Shown: positions 47,529-59,663 of the stretch, piece by piece
Numbering within the stretch: position 1 is the stretch's first letter
Layout of the letters: each line of letters begins with the position of its first letter
From: Calycina herbarum
Taxonomy: Eukaryota > Ascomycota > Leotiomycetes > Helotiales > Pezizellaceae
DNA: 64,000 bases
Reading direction: 5' to 3'
Assembly: GCA_001414485.1 (NCBI GenBank)
Contig: LLEY01000207.1
Location: 31,156-95,155 of the forward strand
Position numbers and translations under genes: made by a program
The notes under the pieces: generated by a model
The model's database searches: none
Told to the model about the DNA's origin: nothing
The model's input: only the letters and a program-made list of their open reading frames with translations

Positions 47529-50500
47529 TTATGGCAACATCTCTACATCTTCAGCGGGCTTGGGAGATTGATTTGGAGGAATGCCCTCTTCAGTCCATTT
47601 CTTGAACTCCATCGTGATCTTTGAAACCTCGTCGTGGTCCAAGTTCTTCATCCAGGGGGTGTTCATCTCGAATTTCTCCTTGAATCGTTGCGTTCTGATG
47701 GCTTCGACCTTATGTAGACGCTCGCGAGCTGTGCTAACCTTGGTCTTCGGATCCGTAGAGAGAGAGTTGTCGGTATAAATGAAGTATTCGGAGCCAGGAT
47801 ACTGGTAGAGCATCTTGTAAGTGTTGACGCAAATTCGTAGAGGCAGTTCCTCATTAAAAGCGAGTGCCTTTGGTTGAACGATCATCCCTTCGACATCGAT
47901 ATCTTTGTCCAAGTTGCGATTGAGTAGAACCTTGGTGATTGCATTGCGATTGATGCCTTCCGTGGGCTCGACCCGGACATACGACGATGTGTAATATTGC
48001 CAGAGCTCCATGCGATCCATGTCATCCAAATCGAAGGTCGTTTCGTCTCTTGTGACCCATTTTATGGTGGCTTCGTTTTTCTTCGGAAACTATAGTGATG
48101 TTAATAAGTAGCTCAGAGGGGAAATAAAGAATAATGACATACCCAATGGATAAGGAAAAGTTCGCCATCCTTGATATATTTCTCGGCCTGTTTGCGCATA
48201 TTGATCTCGGAGTTGTAGGTGGTTTCCTTGTTCTCTCGGTTTTTGTAAAACTGTTCGATGAGGTCAGGAGTTTTTTCTTTCGCATCCATACTTGAACAAG
48301 TGGCAGCAAGTCTGCAAATAATCTTTAGAAGATCAGCAATAGTGTAAAGTGTCCAACCCTTGCTAAGATAGTGACGGCGGAGCCAGTCTTGATATTTGGC
48401 ATCCTCAACAGTACCACCGGAAGCTGAGCCTGAAATATAACTCTCGATGAGTGACAGAGCTTTCGCGTAGTATGATGTCTCGATAGTTGGCAGAGTCTCT
48501 TCATGCCGTGTTGGGACGAGATTGAGGTCGCGGGCTGGCTTAGGCTCTGCAGCACGTAACCCTTCCTTTCGGGCTTCATCCTCGCTATCCTTGATAGCCT
48601 TTAGTCGTCGATAGAGAGTCTGAAATATGCTGAAGAGGACATATATTGTTTGATTGCAAAATAGTTTGTAATCATCACGTTGGTATGGCTTGTCGGTTTT
48701 CTTATCGGCATCGGTCGCGGAAACTGCTGGGGATCCTTGGACCGCAGTTGCATCAGGAGGATGCCGAGCCCAACGATCGTCGGTGACTTTCTCAACAGCT
48801 TGCTCTTCGATGTCTTGCCCCTCTTCCTCTCCGACTGACTCAACATCCGGGGTTGACTCTTTGCTGCCGGTGGCACTACCTTCCTTTTGCCCACGACCTT
48901 TGGTTCCGTTGCGTCCTTTGTCAAGAACACCTCGGCGCAGATCATTCTTCTTTCCATTAACTTGACGTCGACCGCGGGCGCCATTTGGTAGCTCGGTGGG
49001 TGTCGCATCTTCATCGTCTTCATCGGGGCTTCCACGTTCAGTCTGGGCAGCAATGGTGGCCATCTTATCGGCAGGGAGACCAAAGAAGGCAGTAAAGAAC
49101 TTATCATAGAATTCAAAGATTCGGCGTCGCTCGTAAGTGCTATGTGCAGTTGTGTTGGCGACATAAATCATCATAAATCGGAGGACATCCATGATTACAT
49201 CTTGATCATCAAACTGGAAAGAGAATTGGTATTTTGGTGTTCTGCCTCGGGTGGCTCTTTGTCGTCGTTGCTCTTCATGCTTCGTCTTGATAGCATCAAC
49301 GAGATGCTTAACAGAAAAGTTACGTTTATCGGCTTGCTTGGATTGAATACCCATATGATCGAGACTCTTGAGGTACATGGCTTCCGTTTGGGCATGCCAA
49401 ACCTTTTCCCACTCGCGCTGTAATATATCATTAGCCCGGGGACAGTGATGCATGGGTGGGATGTCTACCTGTGTGAACCGCCATTCCTCGTCCTTTTGCT
49501 TTAGTCGACTCAAAACGATTGGGAGGACGGCAGAAGGGTCTTTGAAGAGATCTGCAGCAACTTCTGGACCGCGATCACCATATATCTTTTTGAGTACACG
49601 TTTGTAGATCGCCTGGCTCTGACCACCGAGACCAATTGGCATACGAAAGTTCATTCGCTCCTCTGCGTTCATGGAAAGAAGATTTTGTCCAATGGGTTCC
49701 AAAAGTTGGATTACCTTGGCGTTGGCCTCGATGTTGAAATCGTAATCGTGGCGCTCCTCTTCAATTCGATGAAGGGCCTCTTCGAATACGTTCTTTCGAT
49801 GAGCGACGAAGCCAGAGTCCTCTGATGCCCAAGTTGGGTGAGATGCCCAGTCATCGTTGAGTACCTCATTGCACATCTCATCTCTTCCACTGCATGGCTT
49901 TAGTCGCTCCTGATATCTGTCAGCACGTTCCATCATCGGCGCCAGATATTCTCTGTATTGTGTGTTTCTCCTCTTTGGAGCTCGAGATAGTCCCTCCGCG
50001 TCGACCTCAGCTTCTTGGAGTTTGCGTTTGATACAATTTCCGTGCGGAATGAAGTCATATCCCCCAATGTCCTTTCCTCGAACATTGGAGCATTCGCTCT
50101 CTAGGCGAAAAACTTCAAATGGACTTTGCATCGTTGCACAAGATGTAGTGTGGGTTTTGGGGACGGGGAAAGTTGGGGAAGAGAAGTTCAAGGTGAGGGG
50201 TTGGGGGTTGGGGTTTTGCTCGCGGTGCAGAATTTGGCGGAAGCACCTTTCGATTCCCAAAGGTGAATTCAAAGACGACATTTCCCGAACACCCGCTCCA
50301 CACATAACACGTGACAAAGAAATTGAAAATAAGATGGGAAATGAACATACCCGCTTTGGCAATAAACGATAGCTTGGACCTAAGCCTCTACAGTTGCTCA
50401 ATGACACACGTCCTGTAGGTGGCTGTGGCCGATTGTCGATGACCTCATCGTGTCCTTCCCAACCAACAAATGCTCTAAACCAATTCATCAGATCTGGGTT

Positions 50501-53173
50501 ACCTCCAATAAACATGCTGACTTTGTGTACGAGGACATTGCGGTCAATCAGGTCTTGCGAAAACAAGTTGCAAAGCTTGAGGAACTCGTTCATGGTTGAC
50601 TTGTTTCCAATGTATTTCTTGACGCGATCAAAGAAGGCCAATTCCTCGGGAGAAGCAGCTGACGTGGTGGTTGGAGGGAGAGGTTCGGGGAGGATGGGTG
50701 TCAGTGTGGGCGATACAACAGGGGCGTCTGGCGCGCTTTGCTTATTATGGGTCAATTTTGCTCTCTAAAAGGGTGCATATATTAGCATATGAGTAGGATG
50801 ACAAAACGCCTTTGGGGACCCGGTTGGGGAGCAAACTGTGATGTTTACCTTATTCGCTGAGCTAGCTGGACCGACACCTCTCGAGGAATCTCCCATAAGG
50901 TTCGCCTGAGAAGCTGGAGGCGCAGCTGCATTGACTCGAGATCGCTTCTTGTTATCCTTGCTTGTGCTCGCAGGAACAGCAAAGTTACCGACTGGGGGCA
51001 TCTTTGCTTCTCCTCTTGCGTAGGAGGTCTGCTGTGGGGTTTGATTCGCACTCATCGCGGCTGCTTCTTGCTCGGCGGCAGCTTTCGCGGCGGCGGCCTT
51101 TGCCTGTGCTGCAGATTCTGGAAGGAACTGCTTGAAATCCTCGAGGAGATCGGGAGCGGTGTTGAAGAGTTGCGTGACTTGCGCGTAAACGTCCTGAATC
51201 GGTTTCGATTCGCGTTGGTAGGTTTGTAGAATCTCTAGGAATTGCTTGTAGATTTCTGGACGATCTTGAAAGCGATTCTAGTGACAGGGATTAGTGCGGC
51301 TCACATAGGTAGAGGGAACGTTATAGGCCGGTGAATATTGATCCGACCTTTAGCCGATTTTGATTTGACAGGGTCTGTGTGTGGCACTCTCAAGCCTTAC
51401 CTTTATCTTGTTCACGTAACTTATCGCGTGGTTAAACTCAACAGGTCCCCTTTTCTCAAGGCCTTGCTGGCCACCGTTCATCCCCACTTGACCACCAGGA
51501 GTTGGAGTTTGGGCATTTCGTGGAGGATGACCCAAAGTTGCTACGGCATTAGTGAGTTGCGATACACCTCTTTGTTGTTGCTGATGCGCCGCCGCGGCAG
51601 CTTGCTGCGCTTCATAGCTGGAATGCTGGGTTGGATTCTGATTGTATGCAGGAGCAATAGTTTGATTCTGTGGACTGAAGACGGCTTCGGGGCTTTCGAT
51701 GCTATGTTGCGGCGCTTGTTGCCAATTACCGTGACGTTGTTGCGCGCCATAATAGCCGCCGGTGTTGTTAGCTTGGCCCATGACTGCATCTGGTAACGCA
51801 GCCCGACCATTTCCTGTAATGGACTGGACTGTTGTACCCATAGGTGTGGTGACCCTGATAGTATTAGGGTCGTTTCCAGCACCGCACTCGATACGATAAC
51901 CTGGGGGGAGAAATGTGTTGAATCCTTGAATCAGATTTGGGTGTCCCGCGAAGAGGTCGGAGACTCTGTTTATGACGCCAGGCGTGTCGATACTGGTGTT
52001 TTCAGTCAGTTTAATTTTTCATTTTTTCTCTTATGTTGGATATATTCAAGGTCTGGAGATCATACGCTTGGCTTTTGAAATCTTTCATAATATCAAGAAA
52101 ACGGTTGTAAACATCTGGTTGGTCTGCAAACTGAACCTTGACTTGATCAAGGTAACTTAAAGCATCCTAGAAGGAGTTAGCAGGGATTCTTTTTTTTTAC
52201 TTCAAAGAAGTATCAGAATTGAGGTAAAAATAGCCAAGTAGCCAGGTTTGTTTGCTGAGATTTGAACCCATGGTAACCACAATAGCAACAGAGCTATTCC
52301 TACCACTCAAAGGCGAGGAAACTATTTTTCAGTTCTTTTCAGTGAATTTGGAAGCTTTGGTGCATGTTCCGTACCAAGATCAAACCCCACGGGCATTGGC
52401 CAGTTGCCATTACCCAACAAGCGAGAAAGCTAGTACAGAATGGCCCATGGAAGGTCAAGATTTATATATATGAAGCATGGGAAGCCTACATTTAAAATAG
52501 GTTGTTGCCCGCCAACTCCCTGTGGTCCAAGTGCTGGGGCTCCTGGTATTTGATGTCCCTGAGGACCAAATGGAAGCTGTTGCAACCTCGACACAGCTTC
52601 CTGTTGCTGTTGTGCCTGCTGTTGCGCCTGCTGTTGCGCCTGCTGTTGCGCCTGTTGTTGTTGCTGTTGTTGTAGAGGACCAAATCCTGTCACTCCAGGA
52701 GCGCCTATTGGAATATTCGGGGGTGCGGAGTGCTGGTGGATGAGGGTTGTCCCAAAGGATTGCTGTTGCTGGATCTGACCTGGCGGATTTTGAGGATTAT
52801 GCTGGATGGGACGATTGGCCTCACTATGAAGAGGACCCCCAAAAGCATTTCCTGGTCCACTTGGCGCACCGAGAGGGCCAGGAGGAGGGGCACCACCATG
52901 ATTTGCAAGCAGGCCACCAGGAGAATGTATGGCTCCTGGCAGACGCGAGGCAACAGGCTGATGGAGAGGGATCGAGGCAGTATCATTCTGGTGCGGAGGC
53001 GCAGGCTGATAGTGTTCTCGGTGTTGTCTTTCACGTTCCTGGCGCTCATTTTGTTCCCTCTCACGTTGTACAAGTTCTTGTTGCGCCGCTAGGGCATGTA
53101 CCCTTCGCTGGTCCTCCATTTCTCGTTCGCGATCACGCTCGAAGCCCGGGGGCCCGTGAGGAGGATTATTCAT
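47529..53173 (-). CDS. sin3: Transcriptional corepressor Sin3
   Basis: Eight exons: 53173-52490, 52166-52066, 51992-51401, 51277-50849, 50764-50351, 49909-49469, 49417-48143, 48089-47529; 1498 aa. Sin3 scaffolds the Rpd3-type histone deacetylase complex. The N-terminus is Arg/Glu- then Pro/Gln-rich with QAQQ repeats. PAH1 is at about 229-296 ([16 protein letters not shown]), PAH2 at about 448-520 ([20 protein letters not shown]) and PAH3 at about 647-706 ([14 protein letters not shown]). The histone-deacetylase-interacting region follows ([43 protein letters not shown]). A basic/acidic low-complexity linker separates it from the conserved C-terminal domain. Intron 5 (50350-49910, 441 nt) is an open in-frame stretch and may be exonic in some transcripts. 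Confidence 0.95.
52601..52673 (-). repeat. 12-nt coding minisatellite (Gln/Ala repeats) in SIN3
   Basis: On the + strand the unit CTGTTGCGCCTG recurs about four times between shorter CTGTTG runs. On the minus strand it encodes QAQQ units inside a poly-Gln tract. Such repeats commonly vary in length between strains. Confidence 0.8.
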
Positions 53174-54487
53174 AATGTTCGAGGTGGCAGAGGATCACAG
53201 GTGAGTGCCTGAGCAAGTGAGGGTATCTGGGAAGATGTGGCTGGGTAAAGGAGGGTCTGTTGACAATTGCTGAAGCTCGAGGGAAAGCTTTGATACGAGA
53301 ATGACGCCGTTCGAGTTGGCGCGCAGGATTCAGCTGCTCCTCGAGTCTGGGGATTCAAAGATATGGTAAAGCGCTGGGGCCTTTTAGCTGGCACACATGG
53401 CGCCGTTGATGAATGTTATTGTTGTCGTGCAAAATGCTCCTTTTGAAGCTGTGAATGGGAAGAGTGGTGAAGTGAAGGAGGTGTCGCAATTCAAACCCGC
53501 TAGTTTCTGCCACAAGGCTGCTGAGCGAAGGCGGTGTTGTGAGAGCCGTAGTTTTTCCGTCATATTCTTGGCGACCCCTTTTTTTAAGCATCATAATTAG
53601 CATTGTACTAGGTAGCACCATCATCACCTTGACTTCTTGGGTTTTCGAGGCATTTTTCTTCTTCCAATGTTTTCAGAGCCCATGAGTAATAGCGCACTTA
53701 CTAAATTTTGTCAAAACGTAGTAAGTTCACCTCTGAGCTCTCGCTTGCTATGATCCCCGGGTGGAGGGAAGTTGGTCCTGGGTCCCGCTTTGGAAAAAAG
53801 TATGCATTTAGCAGAATATTTTCTGTTGCCGTAAAGGTGATGATTACTTGTTCTTCCCCACCAAATTGCTGAAGTGACAAGTAGTTGAGGTCAGGTCTCT
53901 CTTGTCTTTGTACACTTCTCAAGCACAGATCAACGGCCATTCACATGAGTGCAGCTATCAGACGAAGCTGAGCTACAGCCAATAGGCAGCTAAATGCTAG
54001 GTGTTACTCACAATACGTTGTACTCGTAACCTCTAGGCTTTTTACTTTTCTTCCCTAATGCCTTATTTTCAAGGCAGCAAATACGTAGTGAACTTCTTTG
54101 GTAACAATTGAATTCAGTTTCAAGCCCATATTGTAAACTTACTATGGTTTGTTACAATTTGAAGAATCTCACCTATACAAGATATTGAGGGGACTTGCTA
54201 TTTGTGTTCAATGTTGCAGAAATACTCCCCTCAAGGGTCGAGTGCCGCTTTTCTTTTTGAGGCTGACCTCCGCACCTCACCACAAGAGTAGAATCCCTCT
54301 GTTCTGCTTGCCCATTTGTTCGAGCAACACTGGGAAATTGCATCCAACTGTTCTAAACGACCAAAACAATCATATATATATTTACTTCATTCTCTTACAA
54401 TCTTTGGGGCAATTGCAAAAAGGAAAACGCGAGGGGGCGAATTCCTGGTGCCTTGCCCAAAACACAACCCACATCGTAGTTTCTACG
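53174..54487. other. Divergent intergenic region between SIN3 and the NLR gene
   Basis: 1.3 kb with promoters on both sides. Frames at 53397-53627 overlap on both strands and are not convincing. A + frame runs into the NLR start from 54149, but the sequence before 54488 does not look like the conserved N-terminal domain, so I treat it as leader. Confidence 0.45.
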
Positions 54488-57400
54488 ATGGATGGCCTCA
54501 GTGCCGCTGCCAGTGTTATCGCAGTGATCCAGATTTCATCTCAAGTCTTCGACCTCTGTAGGACATACTATATTCGCGTCAAAAATGCAAGACACGATAT
54601 TCAACGTCTCCGGCATGACATCACGTCTCTTCAAGATTTGCTGATAAGCATCCTGGACCTCGCGGAAAATGAAGCTCCTGCTTTAAGTATCCTAGAAACA
54701 ATCGTTCGTGACGAAGGACCATTGCAGCATTGTGCAGTCGAGCTCTCTGCCTTGGTGACGAAACTCGAGCCAGAAGACGGCAAGCTCAGACAGCTGGTTT
54801 TCAAAGCCGTGAAATGGCCGTTGAGTTGCAAAGAGGTCGATAGTATATTGATATCTATCGATAGGTATAAGTCTTCATTCATTCTAGCACTTGCCGCTGG
54901 CCAGACGTAGGTTTTGCCTCTCCCTCCGTTCTATTAATGCTCAAAAAGTCTAGAACTCTGTCTCTGGAAGTAGGTCGCAATGTCTCCGAAATAAAAGACC
55001 AACTCGAGAATCAAAAAATCGACCAAGAGCGAGAGAATATTGTCAGATGGCTCACTACTACTGACCCATCAACCAATCTTCATGCCGCGTCCAAGAACCA
55101 TCAACCGGGGACTGGGCAATGGTTATTGGACTCCAAGACCTTCCAACAGTGGTCAGCATGCCCAAACTCTCTTCTTTGGTTGTCTGGTATCCGTAAGTTC
55201 ACCCAAAATTCTTGACTTGCGCAAGCTAATCTGAACAGCTGGTTGCGGTAAAACCACTTTGAGGTTTTTTGAACCCATTTAGCGAAATAGATCAAATATG
55301 CTAACATTTGAAAGCTCGACGATCATTCAGCATTTGCAAAAGGAATGCTTTGTCTCGAGCAAGAAAAGTGCCGTGGCATACTTCTTCTTCGATTTCAAAG
55401 CCACAGCCAAGCAGGAAGCATCTTCGTGTCTTTCTTCGATAATTGGACAGCTGTGCGATCAAGCCAGTTCCCTTCCAGCGTTGATCAAGAAATTACATGC
55501 TCGCTGTCACAGCGGTCATTCTCATCCCAATTTGAGCGAGCTTCAAGACATGTTATCAACAATCATCAAAGAGTTTGCACAAGTCTTTATCGTGATCGAC
55601 GCTCTGGACGAATGTGACATCAATAATGAACGACATGATATTCTCAGCGCTCTTTCCGAAATTAAATCAAGGAATATCGCCCCTCTTCATATGCTGGTTA
55701 CAAGCCGTCCATACGCAGACATCGAAGAATCACTTTTGCCACATCTCGCACAGCCAGCTCTTCAGCTTCAAGGAGAATACATTGACAGCGACATCAGATC
55801 ACATATTCTGTGGCAGCTGGCAACAGATTCGAAATTGAAGAGATGGCCGAAGGATGTCAAGGCTGAGATACAAGAATCTCTAATACAAGGTGCAAATGGC
55901 ATGTAAGTAAGAAATGCCTCTTGGGGCACTTTTGCTGACACAATTTACAGGTTTCGTTGGGTTGCATGCCAACTTGATGTGCTGAAACGATGCCTCAAGG
56001 TTAGTCTCATCAGAGCAGCACTCAAAAACCTGCCCAAGACCCTGGACGAAACATACTCTCGGATGTTACTGGATATCGACGAAGTATATCGACAAGAGGC
56101 CAAAAATGCTTTGCTTTGGTTGTCATTCTCCGAGCGACCTCTTGACCTAGCCGAACTTGCAGAGGGCTCAATCATCAATCCGCAACTCGATTGCCCTTTT
56201 TCGCCAGAAGAACGATTTCCGGATCCACAATACATACTACAAATACTTTCTAGCCTAGTCGTGGTTTCATATTTCGAAGAGGTCGCGGATACGGGCTCTT
56301 CTAAGCATTTTCGATCCGTGGATGCCATTTCGAGAGCTACGATTTCGTTGGCACATTTATCCGTTAAGGAGTACCTTGTAAGTGCCAGTCACCCAGTTCT
56401 CACTTTTTTTCAATCCCTGTTTCTTCAGTATAATTCAAGTCCCAGAAATCTTAGATAATATGTCTTTTCCTGGCTACAGTCTTATATATATTACTGCTCT
56501 CATATAAAAGTCTCTGTCATCGCCCAGTGTACACCTGCTCAAAAGTATTATCCCAGACGGACAAGGATAATTGAATCAAGACAATGATCTTACGTGGATT
56601 GCTTAAGATAATTGAGATTCTTTCCCCTTTAACATTTGAGGTATTTTCAAATATGTCGGTCAATCATTCGAACGATCTTTGGATAATGTCATTCTATGGA
56701 CATCATTCGGTGTGTATGCTGAACGATGACAGGGACTCTTACTGTCTACATCCTCTCGACGCAAGCTGACTTTGTCATTTTCATACAGGTATCAGAACGA
56801 ATTCGTGAAAGCACCGCAAGTTATTTTGCCACCTCAAATACACTTGCACATAAATACATCGCAGAGTGCTCCTTATACTATATGCTTCATTGGGGATGGG
56901 TCGATACCTGGATCGACCAAAGATCAAACGTCCCTCTCCTCGATTACTCTTCCGGAAACTGGCACAAGCACGTCAATCTCCTACCAGCAGAGGAACAAAG
57001 CCTCGTCAACCCCCTAGTCTTGGAGTTACTTCAAACAGGATGCCAACAAGCCGATGAGTCTAAACACCACAGGGCCAGCTCATATATACTTGGACGCTGG
57101 AATACTGCCTATCACGATATTGAGAACACAAACCCCCTTTATTACGCCTGTGACCTCGGGCTCTTCCACGCAGTCAAAGAGATCCTCGGCCTAAATTGGG
57201 ATGGGCACAGTCGCTTTCCTGGCGATGAGAAACCGCTATTTCGAGCGATTGAAGGAGGAAATCCTTCGATCGTAAACTTCCTTCTGGAAAGAGGAGTTGA
57301 TCCAAACGCCAAAGCACCCCACGGGTCTCGCCCTCTTCATCGCGCCGTAGACGAGGGACATGAGGAAATAGTCAAGGTTTTACTCAAACACGGAGCATTG

Positions 57401-58024
57401 GTCGATATCAAAGTAGGAGGACGAACACCTCTCCATAGCGCGGTGATCTCAAACCAACCATCGATAGCTCATCTACTTCTTGATGCTGGTGCGGAAGTCA
57501 ATGTCTCAACTGCGGATAGGCTATCTCAGACACCATTACATTTCGCCGCTTTCTATCGAGATATCCCATTACTAGATCGCTTGATCAAACTCGGTGCTGA
57601 TGTAAACGCCCAAAACGCAAGCGGAGAATCAGCTCTCCATTACGCAGCAGGCGGGAACCATTTACAAGTCATGATGATGCTCTTAGAGAATGGTGCGGAT
57701 CCTGATATTGAGACTGAGTATCTTGAAACACCCATTGCATGGGCGATGTCCTCTCAAAAACCTGATGCGGTTGAGCTTCTGGTCAAGTATGGGGCGAAGG
57801 TAGGTATTTCCGTAGAAGGGCTATTGGTACATCCTATGGGGTTGACGGATATGAAACCAGTTGGGGAGGCGACAGAGATAGCTTATGATCGAGAGAGGGA
57901 GAAATCTTGGAGGTACAAGGATATGGAGATTTTCTTCAATGATTTGGTAGGGGGTGTAGATGGTGCTGAGTTGGTGGAGGCGATACGGCCAGGAGCGGGT
58001 GCTGGGGATATCAAGGAGATATGA
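54488..58024 (+). CDS. NLR-like STAND protein: HeLo-like domain, NACHT, ankyrin repeats
   Basis: Six exons: 54488-54906, 54954-55192, 55239-55263, 55315-55902, 55951-56377, 56789-58024; 977 aa. The N-terminal ~135 residues (MDGLSAAASVIAVIQISSQV…) resemble the fungal HeLo-like N-terminal domain of STAND proteins. The NACHT module has Walker A IPGCGKTT (220-226, on the 25-nt exon 3), Walker B VFIVIDALDEC (318-328) and SRPY. A helical section leads to LAHLSVKEYL|VSERIRES, restored by joining across a 411-nt intron. At least five or six ankyrin repeats follow (PLFRAIEGGNPSIVNFLLERG, RPLHRAVDEGHEEIVKVLL…). Fungal NLRs of this type act in allorecognition, cell death or immune-like responses (family knowledge). 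Intron 3 uses a weak GTTTTT donor. The frame is intact throughout. Confidence 0.88.
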
Positions 58025-58170
58025 GGATACAAAACATTTGGTGGGAAGACCTATGTTTGACATCTCATGGAACGGAAGAGGGAAGGATATTTCTACCAAA
58101 CGATCTTGTTAGGTTAGGGATAGAGATGAGACTTCATTGAGATATGAAAGTGAAATTCCAACTTCAACCC

Positions 58171-58933
58171 TCAAAGAGAAAAATCCGAGTTGTAATAATT
58201 ATCCGAGTCTTCCTCATCTGTGGTAGCATCACTCTCCGCTTCCAGATTCAACAGAACACCACTCTCATCCTTCTTCACCCACTTATCCAACCCCGCCCTC
58301 TGCTTCTCAGAAATCGAAAACCGCTCTTCGTACGCAGCTCTCACAGCAGTCCTGGTCTTCCATCTGAAAGTCCCAGAGTGCGAAACGACATAGAGAACCG
58401 CATTGTATATTTGAGCGGAAACCTTATCCTCATTTTCAAATTCCCCAAGTAAAACCAAATACAGCAATCGACAAGCTGCATCGCGGGCCTTGGATTTATC
58501 CCCCCTGACGAAGATAGAGCGTTTGTACTCGATTTCATAATCGCCTTTTCCGGACTTCAAATCTGAGATGAGTTCCTTGATGGATTGTCCTTGGAGGATG
58601 TCCATGCAGAAGAGCTCGTATGTTTCGCAGAGGCTTTGGAACACGGGGAGAGAAGTGGGGAGCAAACGGAAACATTGTCGGTAGCCGGATGAGATTCCGT
58701 TGAGGGCGACGTCGAGGTGGGGGATGGGTGTGTGGGTTAATTCTTTTGTGTCTGGGTGGGCGGAGGCTTCGAATCTGACGAAGGATTGGAAATAGGGGAT
58801 TTTGGTTGTATCGATAGTATAGGGCGTATCTCCGAATTTAATTTTGACCGGTTGGGATGGCTGTGTGGGGGTCAGGGGGTGTTGCTTTGTTGAACTTCTA
58901 TGTTCTTGGATACTCGCTTACCTCGGATGTCAT
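58171..58933 (-). CDS. Unrecognised 233-aa protein, acidic C-terminus
   Basis: Two exons. A 12-nt first exon (58933-58922, MTSE) is joined by a 61-nt GTAAGC…CACAG intron to 58860-58171. The protein is soluble. It begins KIKFGDTPYTIDTTKIPYF, which resembles the start of fungal BTB/POZ-like proteins, continues with helical segments and ends in a Glu/Asp/Ser-rich tail (ESDATTDEEDSDNYY). I cannot confirm BTB. It converges on the NLR gene with only 146 nt between stop codons, so the 3'UTRs may overlap. A functional link is not shown. Confidence 0.72.
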
Positions 58934-59663
58934 TTTTGCTCGACTGGAACGTTGCTTGTTGGAATCGAAGGTCAATTCGTTGGCGTAATCTGAAAGGAAG
59001 AAGAAAGATTTGGTTGAGAGTTTATGGAGAGCAGGTCCTCGGCTAGAAACAAACACGTTGTTTGCTAAGGGGGAAACCACCAGCGAAGAGCTTTGCGCCA
59101 CCTATGCATGTACCCGAGTTTGGTTTCATCATGAAAACGGCAGCGTGACAAGAGGAAACTGTACAAATGATTTCGGTACCGTATCGTAACTTGTGCTAAG
59201 ACATCTGTTCTGGTATGTTTTATCCGCCAATTGCAGAATTGACCAATACTATTGCTGCCTTGTTGTATTAAGTAGTGAGTCTAGTAAGTTAACGACCAAA
59301 TCAGTCTAATTAAATTAAATAATTTATTTAATATGAATATCCTAGACAACATGGAATACTTCAGTTATTTCAACAAACTATAGAGTTTGGTAATAGCGAA
59401 TTCAGAGAATGTCTAATTTAGCTCCCGTTCTTGAGATATGTCAGACGGCACAAAGGCTCTCGAGAACAGGCCAAGTCGCCCAAGTCAAAAAACCATCAAT
59501 TCATAGCAAACAACTGAGGCGAAGCTTACACATTTTAATTCCTCTTAATCCCCTAAAATTCGAGACCCAAGCAAACCAACGTATTCAAAACCATGAAAAT
59601 CAAAGCTTTATGCATACCACCCTCCATAACATCATATCAATACAAGTTCCTCTCCTCTAACCC
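58934..59663. other. Intergenic region, AT-rich
   Basis: Upstream of the unrecognised gene and 3' of the fumarate reductase. AT-rich words (TTAAATTAAATAATTTATTTAATATG) lie near 59308-59335. The 83-codon + frame at 59409-59660 lies over the reductase 3' region and is not protein-like. Confidence 0.45.

Noticed and set aside
48690..48965. + strand frame inside SIN3, with similar frames opposite other genes
   Set aside because: Antisense shadows of well-supported coding exons.
54149..54487. Upstream extension of the NLR frame by 113 codons
   Set aside because: It is not protein-like and lies before the typical MDGLSAAASVIAV start of HeLo-like N-terminal domains, so it was treated as leader.
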